Source of the DNA: Thioclava dalianensis
Lineage (GTDB): Bacteria > Pseudomonadota > Alphaproteobacteria > Rhodobacterales > Rhodobacteraceae
NCBI RefSeq assembly: GCF_000715505.1
Contig: NZ_JHEH01000003.1
Coordinates: 62,001-126,000, forward strand
Length of the DNA: 64,000 nucleotides
Direction of reading: 5' to 3'
Below, piece after piece: positions 1 to 12,581 of this stretch. The notes under the pieces are model-generated. The model had not been told where the DNA came from and did no database searches. It saw nothing but the letters and a program-made list of their open reading frames with translations. Both the position numbers and the translations under genes were made by a program. The stretch's first letter is position 1; each line of letters opens with the position of its first letter.

Positions 1-1075
1 TGAGCGATTTGAGCGTGGTGACGGGCTGGCCGTCGCGTTCCATCGAGAGGATGAAGGCGAACACGCCCACATTCATCACGACATAGATCGCCATATAGAC
101 CAGCATCGCCTGCACACCCTCGACCGTGCCCGCCGTCAGACCCAGCAGCGCAAAGCCCATATGGGTGATCGAGGAATACGCCATCAGACGCTTGATGTTC
201 TTCTGACCCAGCGCCCCGACAGAGCCCCAGACCATCGACAAAGCCGCCAGCAAGCCGATGATCTGACCCCATTCCGTAGGCACTTGGCCGAAGCCATCAA
301 ACAGCATCCGCGCGAACAGCGCCATCGCCGCAACTTTCGGCGCGGTCGAGAAAAAGGCAGTGACCGGTGTGGGCGAGCCCTCATAGACGTCGGGCGTCCA
401 CATGTGGAACGGCACGGCGGAGACCTTGAAGGCCATGCCCGCGATCAGGAAGACCATGCCAAAGAGCAAGCCCATCGGCAGATGACCCGATTGCACCGTC
501 TCGATGATGCCAGAGAACTGTGTGGTCCCGGCAAACCCGTAGGTCAGCGAGGCGCCATAGAGCAAGATGCCCGAGGACAGCGCCCCAAGCACAAAGTATT
601 TCAGACCGGCCTCCGAGCTTTTCTCGCTCTCACGACGCAGCGCCGCGATGATGTAGAGCGCGAGCGACTGCAGCTCGAGCCCCATATAGAGCGACATCAG
701 ATCGCCGGCCGAGACCATCACCATCATGCCCACGACCGCGAGGGCCACGAGGATCGGGAACTCAAAGCGCAGAAGTCCGCGACGCGCCATGTAATCGGCG
801 CTCATCGCGAGCACCAGCGCGGCGGTGACCAGCACCGTGATCTTGGAGAACCGCGCGAAAGCATCGTCGATGAACAGACCGCCAAAGGCGGTATGCGCGC
901 CGCCCGAGCCCAGCCCGATCAGGGCTGCGAGCACCAGCATCACCCCGCTGGTCGTCCATAGAAGCGTCGGGGCCAGCTTATCCTTGCCAAACCACACGCC
1001 CACCAGCAACGCCGCCATCGCATAAACGGCCAGCAGGAATTCCGGCAAAACGGTGGAGAAATCCGCAGAAGTCAT
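1..1075 (-). CDS. nuoN: NADH-quinone oxidoreductase subunit N (partial, C-terminus off the window)
   Basis: This is the antiporter-like membrane subunit N of complex I, one of the proton-translocating subunits. The minus-strand reading frame opens at an ATG at 1075 ([20 protein letters not shown]) and stays open to base 1, so the C-terminus is missing. The visible part is a chain of hydrophobic segments with charged residues between them, as expected for the NuoL/M/N family. It follows nuoM by 12 bases and is the last nuo gene seen, as is usual for the operon. The assignment rests on order, hydrophobicity and family resemblance and is secure. Confidence 0.95.
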   Translation of the reverse strand, partial: MTSADFSTVLPEFLLAVYAMAALLVGVWFGKDKLAPTLLWTTSGVMLVLAALIGLGSGGAHTAFGGLFIDDAFARFSKITVLVTAALVLAMSADYMARRGLLRFEFPILVALAVVGMMVMVSAGDLMSLYMGLELQSLALYIIAALRRESEKSSEAGLKYFVLGALSSGILLYGASLTYGFAGTTQFSGIIETVQSGHLPMGLLFGMVFLIAGMAFKVSAVPFHMWTPDVYEGSPTPVTAFFSTAPKVAAMALFARMLFDGFGQVPTEWGQIIGLLAALSMVWGSVGALGQKNIKRLMAYSSITHMGFALLGLTAGTVEGVQAMLVYMAIYVVMNVGVFAFILSMERDGQPVTTLKSL

Positions 1076-1087
1076 CCGTCACTCTCC

Positions 1088-2626
1088 TCAGTGTTCGACC
1101 AGATCGGACAACAGGTTGTCCGGCAGGGCGTCGTGATAGTTCTGGACCAGGTTGGTCACTGAATCCTGAATGACATTCGTCACCAGATCGGGATAGACGC
1201 CCAAGATCAGGGTCATTGCGATCATCGGGGCAAAGATCCATTTCTCACGCGGGCTCAAATCGGTGATCGAGCGCAGGCTCTCCTTGATCAGATCGCCAAA
1301 GACGACCCTGCGATAGAGCCAGAGCGCATAGGCTGCCGACAAGATCACGCCCGTGGTCGCAAAGAGCGCGACCCAGGTGTTGACCTGGAACACACCGGCC
1401 AGCGTCAGGAATTCCCCCACGAAGTTGCCCGTCCCCGGAAGGCCGACATTGGCCATGGTGAAGAACATGAAGACAACCGCATAGCCCGGCATCCGCTTGG
1501 CCAAGCCGCCATAAGCCGAAATCTCGCGGGTGTGCATCCGGTCGTAGATGACGCCGACGCACAGGAACAGCGCACCCGAGACGAAGCCGTGCGAGACGAC
1601 GAGGAAGATGCCGCCCTCGATGCCCTGCTGGGTGCCCGAGAAGATCCCCAGAAGCACATAGGCCATGTGGGCCACCGAGCTATAGGCGATCACGCGTTTC
1701 ATATCGGTCTGCACCAGCGCCACCAGCGAGGTGTAGATGATCGCGATCACCGCAAGCCACATCGCCCACGGGCCGACGACCATGTTGCCCACCGGGAACA
1801 TCGGCAGCGAGAAGCGCAGGAAGCCGTAATCGGCCAGCTTGAGCAAGATCGCGGCCAGCACGATCGAGCCTGCCGTCGGAGCCTGCACGTGCGCGGCGGG
1901 CAGCCAGGTATGCACCGGCCAGAGCGGCATTTTCACCGCGAAGGAGATGAAGAAGCCCGTCCACAGCAGCGTCTGAATGCCCCCCGGTATCGTCACGCCG
2001 AGCACATGGATCGGCGTATAGGGGAAGTTGGCACTGAGCAGCGATGGCATATCCGTCGTGCCGGTGTGGAAGTAGATATAGATGATCGACACGAGCATGA
2101 AGACCGAGCCGAAGAACGTGTAGAGGAAGAACTTGAACGCGGCATAGACGCGCTGCTTGCCGCCCCAGATGCCGATGATCAGGAACATCGGGATCAGGCA
2201 GGCCTCGTAGAACAGGTAGAACAGCACCAGATCGAGCGTGACGAAGGTGCCGACCATCAGCGTCTCGAGGAGCAGGAAGGCGATCATATACTCTTTGACG
2301 CGCGTCTTCACCTCCCAGCTTGCGAGGATCACAAGCGGCATCATGAAGGTGGTCAGCAGCACGAAGAGGATCGACAGACCGTCGACACCCACGCGGTAAT
2401 TCAGCCCCATGATCCAGCTATATTGCTCGACGAACTGATAATCCGTGTTCGAGGGGTCAAACCCGGCCAGCAGGAACAGCGAGACCAAGAAGGTCACCGA
2501 CGTCGCCGTCATGGCCAGCCACTTCGCGTTGCGGTCGGCCTCTTCAGACCCGCCACGTTGCACCAGCGCAAGGATCAGCGCGGCGACGGCGGGGATGAAG
2601 ATGACGATAGAAAGTAGGTGTTGCAT
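1088..2626 (-). CDS. nuoM: NADH-quinone oxidoreductase subunit M
   Basis: Proton-pumping, antiporter-like subunit M of complex I in the cytoplasmic membrane, 512 residues, a normal family length. About fourteen hydrophobic segments are visible. The core Proton_antipo_M block is clear: [20 protein letters not shown] followed by [17 protein letters not shown], and later [12 protein letters not shown]. The ATG at 2626 overlaps the nuoL stop by one base (TAATG), implying translational coupling. It sits between nuoL and nuoN in the standard order. Confidence 0.98.
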   Translation of the reverse strand: MQHLLSIVIFIPAVAALILALVQRGGSEEADRNAKWLAMTATSVTFLVSLFLLAGFDPSNTDYQFVEQYSWIMGLNYRVGVDGLSILFVLLTTFMMPLVILASWEVKTRVKEYMIAFLLLETLMVGTFVTLDLVLFYLFYEACLIPMFLIIGIWGGKQRVYAAFKFFLYTFFGSVFMLVSIIYIYFHTGTTDMPSLLSANFPYTPIHVLGVTIPGGIQTLLWTGFFISFAVKMPLWPVHTWLPAAHVQAPTAGSIVLAAILLKLADYGFLRFSLPMFPVGNMVVGPWAMWLAVIAIIYTSLVALVQTDMKRVIAYSSVAHMAYVLLGIFSGTQQGIEGGIFLVVSHGFVSGALFLCVGVIYDRMHTREISAYGGLAKRMPGYAVVFMFFTMANVGLPGTGNFVGEFLTLAGVFQVNTWVALFATTGVILSAAYALWLYRRVVFGDLIKESLRSITDLSPREKWIFAPMIAMTLILGVYPDLVTNVIQDSVTNLVQNYHDALPDNLLSDLVEH

Positions 2627-4809
2627 TACTGTGCCCCCCCGTTGAGGACGACCCAGAACATCAAACCGACGATCCCGATCACCATCGCGAAGGCATAGTG
2701 GAACAGATAGCCCGATTGCATCTTATTCAGGAGCCTCGTGAATGTCGGGACGATCCCCACGGCCACGCCGTCGATGACGCGGTCGATAGAGCCCTCGTCC
2801 CCTTTCTTCCAGAACATGTATCCGATCCAGAGCGCGGGGCGAACGAAGATCACCTCGTAGAGCTCATCGAAATACCACTTGTTGAGCAGGAACCGGTGCA
2901 GCGCGGGCTGCTGTTCCGCCAGACGCTTCGGCATCGTGGTGTCCTTGATGTAGAACAGCCATGCCACGATGAAACCCAATGCCATCGCCACGAAGGGCGA
3001 AGCCTTGACCCAGGTGGGCGCGTGATGCGCCTTCTCGATCACTTCGTTCTCGCTATGCATGTAGATCGCGCCTTGCGGGGCGACGCCCGTCTCACGCAGG
3101 ATCTGCGCCCCCGGCCCGATATCGGGCGAGCGGCGTGCGTCTGCCATAACCTCGGCCTGAGCCGCCTGCTCTGACATCTCCGCGCCATGATCTGCGCCAG
3201 CCTCAGTGCTTGTCGCAGTCCCGCTGGCAGCATTTGCAGTCTCGGTCGCGCCATGACCCTCCGCGGTTTGCTCGCTATGAGCGGGCAGACCGAAGAACTT
3301 CACCATCTTGGCGTGATCCCCGAAGAACACGTTGTACCAGATCATCCCGCCAAAGATCGCGCCCAGTGACAGCACCGCCAGCGGCAGGGTCATCACCCAA
3401 GGGCTTTCATGGGCATGGTCATGCGCATGATGATCGCCGCGCGGCTTGCCAAAGAAGGTCATGAAGATCAGGCGCCATGAGTAGAAGGCCGTGAAGGCAG
3501 CCGCAATCACAAGCATCCAGAAGCCATAGCCCGAGCTGTCGCCCGCCCAGACGCTCTCGATGATCGCATCCTTCGAGAGGAAGCCCGCAAAGCCGATATG
3601 GGTCAGCGGGATGCCCACGCCAGTGATCGCCAGCGTCCCGAAAATCATCGCCCAGAAGGTGATCGGAAGCTTTTTCCGCAGGCCACCATAGTTGCGCATG
3701 TCCTGCTCGTGATGCATCGCGGTGATGACCGAGCCTGCGCATAAGAACAGCAGAGCCTTGAAGAAAGCATGCGTCAGCAGGTGGAACATCGACACCGAAT
3801 AGACGCCGACACCGGCGGCGGCAAACATGTAGCCCAGCTGCGAACAGGTCGAATAGGCGATCACGCGCTTGATGTCGTTTTGCACAAGCCCGACGGTGGC
3901 CGCGAAGAAGGCCGTCGTTGCACCGATGATCAGGATGAATTCCTTGGCATGCGGCGCGAATTCATAAAGCGGCGACATCCGGCAGACGAGGAACACGCCC
4001 GCGGTTACCATGGTTGCGGCGTGGATCAGCGCAGACACCGGTGTCGGGCCCTCCATCGCGTCAGGCAACCAAGTGTGCAAGAACAGCTGCGCCGATTTGC
4101 CCATTGCGCCCACGAAGAGCAAGAAGGCCACCAGCTCGGCTGCGTTCCAGCTTTGCCACAGGAAGTGAACCTGCGTATCGGCAAGCGCGGGGACCGCTGC
4201 GAAGACGTCATCCATCTTCAGCGCACCGGTCATGTAGAACAGCGCGAACATCCCCAGCAGGAAGCCGAAATCGCCCACGCGGTTGATGATAAAGGCTTTC
4301 ATCGCAGCCGCGTTGGCCGAGGGTTTCTTCCAGTAGAAGCCGATCAGCAGGTAGGAGGCAACGCCCACACCTTCCCAGCCGAAGAACATCTGCAGCAGGT
4401 TATCCGCAGTGACCAGCGTCAGCATCGTGAAGGTGAAGAAGGACAGATAGGCGAAGAAGCGCGCCTTATAGTGCTCGTTCTCGGTCCAATTCTCGTCATG
4501 GGCCATATAGCCCCAGGAATAGAGGTGCACGAGCGAGGACACCGTGGTCACGACGACCAGCATGATCGCGGTCAGGCGGTCGAGCCGGATCGCCCAGCTC
4601 GTGTCCAGCTCACCCGAATGGATCCATTGCATGATGTGGATATGCTGCGTGCCTTCGCCGAGGGTGAGAAAGACGACCCACGACAAGATACAGGCCAGGA
4701 AAAGCAGACCCGTCGTAAGGACCATCGCACCTTTCTCACCGATCACGCGCCAGCCGAAGCCTGCAATGATCGCGCCGATGAGCGGGGCAAAGAGAATAGT
4801 CTGTTCCAT
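2626..4809 (-). CDS. nuoL: NADH-quinone oxidoreductase subunit L, with a hydrophilic insert
   Basis: Subunit L is the distal proton-pumping subunit of complex I and carries the long lateral helix. At 727 residues it is longer than many bacterial homologues. The antiporter core is intact, with [20 protein letters not shown] and [21 protein letters not shown] His-rich stretch ([14 protein letters not shown]) lies near residue 460. From about residue 511 to 600 there is a hydrophilic Ala/Glu/Thr/Gly-rich insert before the last transmembrane segments. The start at 4809 lies seven bases after the nuoK stop. Confidence 0.98.
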   Translation of the reverse strand: MEQTILFAPLIGAIIAGFGWRVIGEKGAMVLTTGLLFLACILSWVVFLTLGEGTQHIHIMQWIHSGELDTSWAIRLDRLTAIMLVVVTTVSSLVHLYSWGYMAHDENWTENEHYKARFFAYLSFFTFTMLTLVTADNLLQMFFGWEGVGVASYLLIGFYWKKPSANAAAMKAFIINRVGDFGFLLGMFALFYMTGALKMDDVFAAVPALADTQVHFLWQSWNAAELVAFLLFVGAMGKSAQLFLHTWLPDAMEGPTPVSALIHAATMVTAGVFLVCRMSPLYEFAPHAKEFILIIGATTAFFAATVGLVQNDIKRVIAYSTCSQLGYMFAAAGVGVYSVSMFHLLTHAFFKALLFLCAGSVITAMHHEQDMRNYGGLRKKLPITFWAMIFGTLAITGVGIPLTHIGFAGFLSKDAIIESVWAGDSSGYGFWMLVIAAAFTAFYSWRLIFMTFFGKPRGDHHAHDHAHESPWVMTLPLAVLSLGAIFGGMIWYNVFFGDHAKMVKFFGLPAHSEQTAEGHGATETANAASGTATSTEAGADHGAEMSEQAAQAEVMADARRSPDIGPGAQILRETGVAPQGAIYMHSENEVIEKAHHAPTWVKASPFVAMALGFIVAWLFYIKDTTMPKRLAEQQPALHRFLLNKWYFDELYEVIFVRPALWIGYMFWKKGDEGSIDRVIDGVAVGIVPTFTRLLNKMQSGYLFHYAFAMVIGIVGLMFWVVLNGGAQ

Positions 4810-4816
4810 TGGTCCC

Positions 4817-5122
4817 TTATCCCTTCATCACGTTGACGTCTTCGACCTCGATCGAGCCGCGGTTGCGGAAGAACACGACGAGGATCGCGAGGCCAATCGC
4901 AGCCTCAGCGGCGGCGACGGTGAGCACGAACATCGTGAAGATCTGCCCCACGAGATCGCCCAGATAGGCCGAGAAAGCGACGAGGTTGATGTTGACTGCA
5001 AGCAGCATCAACTCGATCGACATCAAGATGACGATGACGTTCTTGCGGTTCACGAAGATCCCGAAGACCCCGATGACGAACAGAGCGGCGGCCACCCCGA
5101 GGTAATGTTCCAATCCGATCAT
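4817..5122 (-). CDS. nuoK: NADH-quinone oxidoreductase subunit K
   Basis: Small membrane subunit K of complex I, 101 residues with three transmembrane helices, the usual family size. It starts [20 protein letters not shown] and contains the conserved [18 protein letters not shown] segment, whose buried glutamate takes part in proton transfer. The ATG at 5122 follows the nuoJ stop by 49 bases, and nuoL begins seven bases after its stop. Regulation is presumably that of the nuo operon. Confidence 0.98.
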   Translation of the reverse strand: MIGLEHYLGVAAALFVIGVFGIFVNRKNVIVILMSIELMLLAVNINLVAFSAYLGDLVGQIFTMFVLTVAAAEAAIGLAILVVFFRNRGSIEVEDVNVMKG

Positions 5123-5171
5123 GCCTGTGCCCTCCGGTCGTGCTTGATTGCCTTATTGTGCATCCGCATGT

Positions 5172-5776
5172 TCACAGCCCCTGCCCCGGTTTCACGTCTC
5201 TCATTTCCATCGTCTTGGCCGGATCGCGATGCATCTGAGCGATCACGTTCTGACGTTTGACATTCGTGCGGTGGCGCAGCGTCAGCAGGATCGCCCCGAT
5301 CATCGCCACCAGGAGCACCAGCCCCGAAAGCTGGAACAGATAGAGATACTTGTCATAGACCAGCATCCCGATCGCTTGGGTGTTGGTCATGTTGTCGGGC
5401 GTCGGCGACATGCGCAGGGACTGCGCCATATCGGCGGTCTTCCAAGCGCCGATCCCGACGCCAAGCTGCACCAGCATGATCACCGCGACCAGCAGGCCCA
5501 GCGGCATATAACGCGCCAATTCCCCCTTAAGGGCGGCGAAGTCGATATCGAGCATCATCACCACGAAGAGGAACAGCACCGCGACCGCACCGACATAGAC
5601 GATGATAAGCAGCATGGCGACGAATTCTGCGCCCAGCAGCACGAACAGCCCCGCCGCCGACAAGAAGGTCAGGATCAGCCAAAGCACCGAATGGACCGGG
5701 TTTTTGGACATCACCACCATGAAGGCCGCAACCACCGCCACGATGGCAAAGAGGTAGAAGGCAAATGCAAACACCG

Positions 5777-5780
<4 letters not shown>
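5172..5780 (-). CDS. nuoJ: NADH-quinone oxidoreductase subunit J
   Basis: Membrane subunit J of complex I, 202 residues, with five hydrophobic segments at the N-terminal side ([20 protein letters not shown] and the [20 protein letters not shown] region typical of NuoJ/ND6). The C-terminal 40 residues are hydrophilic ([10 protein letters not shown] end). The start codon overlaps the stop of the upstream carboxymuconolactone-decarboxylase-like gene by ATGA, so the accessory gene is translationally coupled to nuoJ. Confidence 0.97.
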
Positions 5781-7717
<1,937 letters not shown>

Positions 7718-7732
7718 GGTTCCCCACTCTCT

Positions 7733-8152
7733 TCATACCGTCGGTATTCCCCGATCCGCACAGTCACCGACCGTCACTTCCGCGTCGATCGTTTTGAGGC
7801 CCTGCGGCAGGGCGGGCGAAATGGTGTAGACCGCATCCGCCCGCCAGATGCCACCCTCTTCATTCACATTCGTGCGCACATGGCGCGCAAAACCGTAGCC
7901 GCGGATCTGCGCATATTGCGCAACCGCGCAACGGGCATAATCCTCGACTGCCTTCGCATCCGCGCCCTCGCCCGAAATGCTGACGCGAAACTCCGCCAGA
8001 TTGTCATCGAGCAGACGTGTCTCGACACCGCGATACACGATCTTGGGCGCAGGATTGCCCGAGCCCGCCTTGCCATCACTCGGCGCACAGGCTGCCAGCC
8101 CGGCCAGAAGGCCGGGGGCAAGAGGTGCGATACGGGTGAGGCTCAGGCGCAT
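7733..8152 (-). CDS. Putative lipoprotein between nuoG and nuoH
   Basis: A 139-residue protein of unknown function. The N-terminus (MRLSLTRIAPLAPGLLAGLAAC) is a signal peptide ending in the lipobox LAAC, so the mature protein probably starts at Cys22 as a membrane-anchored periplasmic lipoprotein. Two further cysteines (DYARCAVAQ and VTVGDCADRG) could form a disulfide. It starts six bases after nuoG and ends fifteen bases before nuoH, so it is co-transcribed with complex I. No domain was recognised. Confidence 0.85.
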   Translation of the reverse strand: MRLSLTRIAPLAPGLLAGLAACAPSDGKAGSGNPAPKIVYRGVETRLLDDNLAEFRVSISGEGADAKAVEDYARCAVAQYAQIRGYGFARHVRTNVNEEGGIWRADAVYTISPALPQGLKTIDAEVTVGDCADRGIPTV

Positions 8153-8158
8153 TCAGGC

Positions 8159-10192
8159 TTACTCCGCTGCAACCGGGGTGTCGCGGCGCGCCTGCGCGAG
8201 CGAGGCGCATTCGCCCATCACCACCGAGGCGCGTGCAATCGGGTTCGACAGGTAGAACTCGCGGATCGGCAGTCGGAAGCTTGCCTTGCCCATGTCGCGC
8301 GGCGCGATGGCCGTCACCTCGTTTTCGGGCAGCTCGTCGATCTTGGCCAGATGCGGCACAGCCTCGATCAGCGCGCGGCGCAGACCGGCCAGCGTATCCC
8401 AAGGCTGCTTGGCATCGAGCTCTGCCGACAAAGCGCGCAGGATCGCCCAGTTTTCCTTGGCCTCACCGGGCGGGAACGCCGCACGGAAGGCAAGCTGCGG
8501 GCGACCTTCGGTATTCACGAACAGCCCGTGCTCTTCAGTATAGGCCGCACCCGGCAGGATGATGTCGGCGCGGTTGGCGCCGCGATCGCCATGGCTGCCC
8601 TGATAGATCACGAAGGGACCGCCCTCGGAGGCGGGGGTAATCTCCACCTCGTCGGCGCCCATGTTGTAGATCACCTCGGCACCCTCGATGGCGCTCAGCA
8701 GACCGCCTTCGGTCGCAGCACCCACATCGAGCGCCCCCACACGGCTTGCCGCCGTATGCAGCACCATCAGCTTGGAGCCGGAATTGGCGGCCAGTTGCAT
8801 CGCATGAGCCAGAACGGCTTCGCCATCGGCCTCGTTGAGCGCACCCTGCCCCACGATCACAACGGAGCGCTTGGCCTTGGTCTCGTCCGAGATCGTCTTG
8901 GAGGACAGCTCAGCCAGTGCGGCGCGATCAGAGCCCACATGCACGTAGTCATAGGTCAGATCGCAGGCCTCGCCCAGCAGACCGACCGTGGCGCCCTTCA
9001 CCCAAGCCTTGCGGATGCGGGCGTTCAGAACGGGGGCCTCGATGGCCGGGTTCGCACCGATGATCTGGATCATCTCGGCATCGTCGAGATCGGCAATCGT
9101 CGCATCGCCCACATAGCCGTAGCGGTTGCCCAGAGGCAGGCGCGCGCCGTCGGTCCGGCACTCGACATTGCCGCCCAGACCTTCGATCAGGGATTTCAGC
9201 GCAAAGGCGGCCTCGGTCGAGACCAGATCGCCCACGAGACCGGCCACTTTCTTGCCCTTCATCGCCGCGGAAGTCGCGCTCAGCGCCTCGCCCCAATCGG
9301 CTTTGCGCAGACGCCCGTTCTCGCGGATATAGGGCGTATCAAGGCGCTGGCGGCGCAGACCGTCCCACACGAAGCGGGTCTTGTCCGAGATCCATTCCTC
9401 GTTCACGCCATCATGGTTGCGCGGCAAGATACGCATCACTTCGCGACCCTTGGTGTCGACGCGGATGTTGGAGCCCACCGCATCCATCACATCGATGGTT
9501 TCGGTCTTGGTCAGCTCCCATGGCCGCGCGGTGAAGGCATAGGGCTTGGAGACCAGCGCGCCGACCGGGCAGAGGTCAATGATATTGCCCTGCATGTTCG
9601 AATCGAGCGTCTCGTTGAGATAAGAGACGATCTCGCTATCCTCGCCACGGCCCGTCTGGCCCATCTGCGTCATGCCCGCGACTTCCGTGGTGAAGCGCAC
9701 ACAGCGGGTGCACGAGATGCAGCGCGTCATATGGGTTTCCACCAGCGGCCCGAGGTTCAGCTCGGTCGCAGCACGTTTGGGCTCGCGGTAGCGCGAGAAG
9801 TCCACGCCGTAAGCCATTGCCTGATCTTGCAAATCGCACTCTCCGCCCTGATCGCAGATCGGGCAATCGAGCGGGTGGTTGATCAGCAGGAATTCCATCA
9901 CGCCCTCGCGGGCCTTCTTGACCATCGGCGAGTTGGTCTTGATCACCGGCGGCGCGCCTTCGGGACCGGGGCGCATATCCTTGACCTGCATGGCGCAGGA
10001 GGCGGCGGGCTTGGGCGGACCGCCCACGACCTCAACCAGACACATCCGGCAGTTCCCCGCGATCGACAGCCGCTCATGGTAGCAGAAACGCGGAATTTCC
10101 ACGCCCGCCTGCTCACAGGCCTGAATCAACGTGAGGTTGGGGTCAACCTCGACCTCGTTGCCGTCGATGATGATCTTTCTCAGGTCAGCCAT
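8159..10192 (-). CDS. nuoG: NADH-quinone oxidoreductase subunit G
   Basis: The 677-residue iron-sulfur subunit G in the NADH-oxidising arm of complex I. The N-terminal ferredoxin-like domain has [19 protein letters not shown] (2Fe-2S). It is followed by the His-ligated 4Fe-4S segment [20 protein letters not shown] and a further motif [12 protein letters not shown]. The rest is a molybdopterin-oxidoreductase-like fold with no catalytic role expected. The start ([20 protein letters not shown]) at 10192 is the family start. It lies between two lipoprotein genes. Confidence 0.98.
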   Translation of the reverse strand: MADLRKIIIDGNEVEVDPNLTLIQACEQAGVEIPRFCYHERLSIAGNCRMCLVEVVGGPPKPAASCAMQVKDMRPGPEGAPPVIKTNSPMVKKAREGVMEFLLINHPLDCPICDQGGECDLQDQAMAYGVDFSRYREPKRAATELNLGPLVETHMTRCISCTRCVRFTTEVAGMTQMGQTGRGEDSEIVSYLNETLDSNMQGNIIDLCPVGALVSKPYAFTARPWELTKTETIDVMDAVGSNIRVDTKGREVMRILPRNHDGVNEEWISDKTRFVWDGLRRQRLDTPYIRENGRLRKADWGEALSATSAAMKGKKVAGLVGDLVSTEAAFALKSLIEGLGGNVECRTDGARLPLGNRYGYVGDATIADLDDAEMIQIIGANPAIEAPVLNARIRKAWVKGATVGLLGEACDLTYDYVHVGSDRAALAELSSKTISDETKAKRSVVIVGQGALNEADGEAVLAHAMQLAANSGSKLMVLHTAASRVGALDVGAATEGGLLSAIEGAEVIYNMGADEVEITPASEGGPFVIYQGSHGDRGANRADIILPGAAYTEEHGLFVNTEGRPQLAFRAAFPPGEAKENWAILRALSAELDAKQPWDTLAGLRRALIEAVPHLAKIDELPENEVTAIAPRDMGKASFRLPIREFYLSNPIARASVVMGECASLAQARRDTPVAAE

Positions 10193-10259
10193 GGCTATCC
10201 GTCACTTCTCGCTGGGCATAGGGGCCAACACCCCCACGCGGTTATTCTTTGCGCGCCGA

Positions 10260-10553
10260 TCAGGCGCAGCCTTCCGGGAAGACCCACGCGCCATCCCGGT
10301 AATGATCATTGATCGACGAGGCCACCCGGCCGCCGCAGATCTGGTCCGCCATCCGCCGTGCCTCGGCCCCTTCGGCATAGCCAAAGGGCGTGGCGGTGCG
10401 GGTGACCACCAAAGCGCCCGAGGCCGCACGCTCGCCCACATAGCCCGAGACCGGAGCGAGTGGGCCGGGTGCAGAGCCCACCCCCCCAACCGGGGCCGAG
10501 CCACAGGCCGCAAGCGCCAAGGCCGGCGCGGATATCAGTGCTGCCCGCATCAT
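10260..10553 (-). CDS. Small putative lipoprotein between nuoF and nuoG
   Basis: A 97-residue protein whose N-terminus [17 protein letters not shown] ends in a lipobox (LAAC), giving a short lipoprotein with two further cysteines (QICGGR and the penultimate FPEGCA). The frame is open upstream, but the ATG at 10553 (or 10550) matches a signal peptide and overlaps the DUF3291 gene stop, so it is translationally coupled. Function is unknown. About 65 bases without a gene separate it from nuoG. Confidence 0.75.
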   Translation of the reverse strand: MMRAALISAPALALAACGSAPVGGVGSAPGPLAPVSGYVGERAASGALVVTRTATPFGYAEGAEARRMADQICGGRVASSINDHYRDGAWVFPEGCA

Positions 10554-11053
10554 GCCGCAGCCTCCGCCGAGCAGGCACGCTGCTTCCAAAGCTGCGCCTG
10601 CGGCAGGTCGCGCCAGCCGAAGGCACGCTCCGAGGGGCCATTGCTGCGCAGATCGTCGAGCCGCGCCAGCGCCTCGTCCAAAGAGGGCTGATGCCCAAGG
10701 GGCACCCACCACATCACGAAATGCTGCTCGCCCAGAACCTCGAACCACTCCGCGCGGCGCTCGTAGAAGGCGCGGTGCACGGTGTTCCAGACGAAATTCT
10801 CAAGGCTCGAGACATCTTCCCAAACCGTCAGATTGGCCACGAAACAGGGATCGCCGCCGATCTTGGTCTCGGTATTGCCCGTGCCCGGCTCGCCCGAGCC
10901 TTCCATCATCCAGACGAACCCGTCCGAGCGCTTGCCCAGCCCGTTGACCGCGTCGAGCGCCTTCATGAAGGCCTCCACACGCGGATCGCCGGGCTCGGCA
11001 ACCAGTCGACCGATATTCAGCTCGGCCAGATGATATCCCTCGGGCTGCTTCAT
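10550..11053 (-). CDS. DUF3291 domain-containing protein
   Basis: A 167-residue protein of the DUF3291 family, recognised from [20 protein letters not shown] at the N-terminus, [20 protein letters not shown] in the middle and [20 protein letters not shown] toward the end. The fold resembles dimeric alpha/beta-barrel monooxygenases, but no activity is established. The start at 11053 (MKQPEGYHL) overlaps the nuoF stop by four bases. The gene is therefore embedded in the nuo operon, which is not an obvious place for it. Confidence 0.85.
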   Translation of the reverse strand: MKQPEGYHLAELNIGRLVAEPGDPRVEAFMKALDAVNGLGKRSDGFVWMMEGSGEPGTGNTETKIGGDPCFVANLTVWEDVSSLENFVWNTVHRAFYERRAEWFEVLGEQHFVMWWVPLGHQPSLDEALARLDDLRSNGPSERAFGWRDLPQAQLWKQRACSAEAAA

Positions 11054-12345
11054 TCGGCGGCCATTGCCCCCATGCGGCCGGTCTTCTTGGCCTTGATACG
11101 GTCTTCGATCTCTTCGCGGAAATGCCGGATCAGGCCTTGGATCGGCCAAGCGGCGGCATCGCCAAGCGCGCAGATGGTGTGGCCTTCGACCTGCTTGGTC
11201 ACGTCAAACAGCATGTCGATCTCTTCGATCTCTGCCTCGCCGCGCACCAGACGGTCCATCACACGCATCATCCAGCCGGTGCCTTCGCGGCAGGGCGTAC
11301 ACTGGCCGCAGCTTTCATGTTTGAAGAATTTGGACAGCCGCCAGATCGCCTTGATGACGTCCGTGTCGTTGTCCATGACGATCATGCAGGCGGTGCCAAA
11401 GCTCGATTTGACCTCGCGCATGCCGTCGTAATCCATGATCGCGTCTTCGCACAGATGCGCAGGCAGAACCGGACAGGAGGCGCCGCCCGGGATCACCGCC
11501 TTGAGGTTCTTCCAGCCGCCGCGCACGCCGCCGCCATGTTTCTCGATCAGTTCTTTCATCGAAATCGACATCGACTCTTCGATCACGCAGGGCGTGTTCA
11601 CATGGCCCGACATGCCAAACAGCTTCACGCCAGTATTGTTGGCCCGGCCAAAGCCCGCATACCACTCCGCGCCCCGGCGCAGGATGGTCGGCACGACAGC
11701 AATCGACTCGACGTTGTTCACCGTAGTCGGGCAGCCGTAAAGACCCGCCCCCGCCGGGAACGGCGGCTTCATGCGCGGCATGCCCTTCTTGCCTTCAAGG
11801 CTTTCGAGCAGCGCGGTTTCCTCGCCGCAGATATAGGCCCCGGCGCCATGGCTGAGATAGACGTCGTAATCATAATCCGAGCCACAGGCATTCTTGCCGA
11901 TCAGCCCGTCTTCATAGGCCTCGTCGATGGCGCGCTGCAGCGCCTCTTTCTCGCGCACATATTCGCCGCGAATGTAGATATAGGCAGCCGCCGCCCCCAT
12001 CGCGAAACCGGCAATCAGCGCGCCTTCCACCAAAGTGTGGGGATCGTGGCGCATGATCTCGCGGTCTTTGCAGGTACCGGGCTCGGATTCATCGGCATTG
12101 ATCGCAAGGAAGGCCGGACGCCCGTCGCTTTCCTTGGGCATGAAGGACCATTTCAGACCCGTCGGGAAGCCCGCGCCGCCCCGGCCACGCAGCCCGGACG
12201 CCTTGACCTGCTCGACGATCCAGTCGCGGCCTTTCGACAGGATTTCGCCCGTCCCGTCCCAATGCCCGCGCATCTTGGCGCCTTGCAACGAACGGTCATG
12301 CATCCCGTAGATATTGGTGAAGATCCGGTCTTGATCCTTCAGCAT
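11050..12345 (-). CDS. nuoF: NADH-quinone oxidoreductase subunit F
   Basis: Subunit F binds NADH and FMN and carries cluster N3. The 431-residue protein shows the glycine-rich nucleotide segments ([40 protein letters not shown]), the [20 protein letters not shown] segment and the 4Fe-4S motif [18 protein letters not shown]. The start at 12345 ([14 protein letters not shown]) was chosen over an upstream in-frame codon because it matches homologues. A DUF5337-like gene precedes it by ten bases. Confidence 0.98.
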   Translation of the reverse strand: MLKDQDRIFTNIYGMHDRSLQGAKMRGHWDGTGEILSKGRDWIVEQVKASGLRGRGGAGFPTGLKWSFMPKESDGRPAFLAINADESEPGTCKDREIMRHDPHTLVEGALIAGFAMGAAAAYIYIRGEYVREKEALQRAIDEAYEDGLIGKNACGSDYDYDVYLSHGAGAYICGEETALLESLEGKKGMPRMKPPFPAGAGLYGCPTTVNNVESIAVVPTILRRGAEWYAGFGRANNTGVKLFGMSGHVNTPCVIEESMSISMKELIEKHGGGVRGGWKNLKAVIPGGASCPVLPAHLCEDAIMDYDGMREVKSSFGTACMIVMDNDTDVIKAIWRLSKFFKHESCGQCTPCREGTGWMMRVMDRLVRGEAEIEEIDMLFDVTKQVEGHTICALGDAAAWPIQGLIRHFREEIEDRIKAKKTGRMGAMAAE

Positions 12346-12355
12346 GGTGCTTCCT

Positions 12356-12571
12356 TCACTTGCCGGAGCTCCGGCGCCAGATACGCCAGACAAGAGCCAG
12401 CGCGTAGATATAGGCGGCGATTGCCGCGAGATCGCCGATCAGCGCGACTTGCGCAGACCAGCCCATTTGCGTGCCGAGCATTTGATAGGCGAGCCAGAGG
12501 ATCGTGGCGCCAGCAATCACCAGCGCAGCCTTGCGCCCGTCCCGCCGGTCCTTCTCGCGATCCTGAGACAT
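12356..12571 (-). CDS. Small two-helix membrane protein, DUF5337-like
   Basis: A 71-residue protein with a charged N-terminus ([20 protein letters not shown]) and two hydrophobic helices, resembling the DUF5337 proteins found beside nuo genes in Rhodobacterales; the family name is from memory. It lies between the membrane/helix-hairpin-helix protein and nuoF with gaps of only ten bases, so it is part of the operon. Its function is unknown. Confidence 0.75.
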   Translation of the reverse strand: MSQDREKDRRDGRKAALVIAGATILWLAYQMLGTQMGWSAQVALIGDLAAIAAYIYALALVWRIWRRSSGK

Positions 12572-12581
12572 TCACCCCCGC

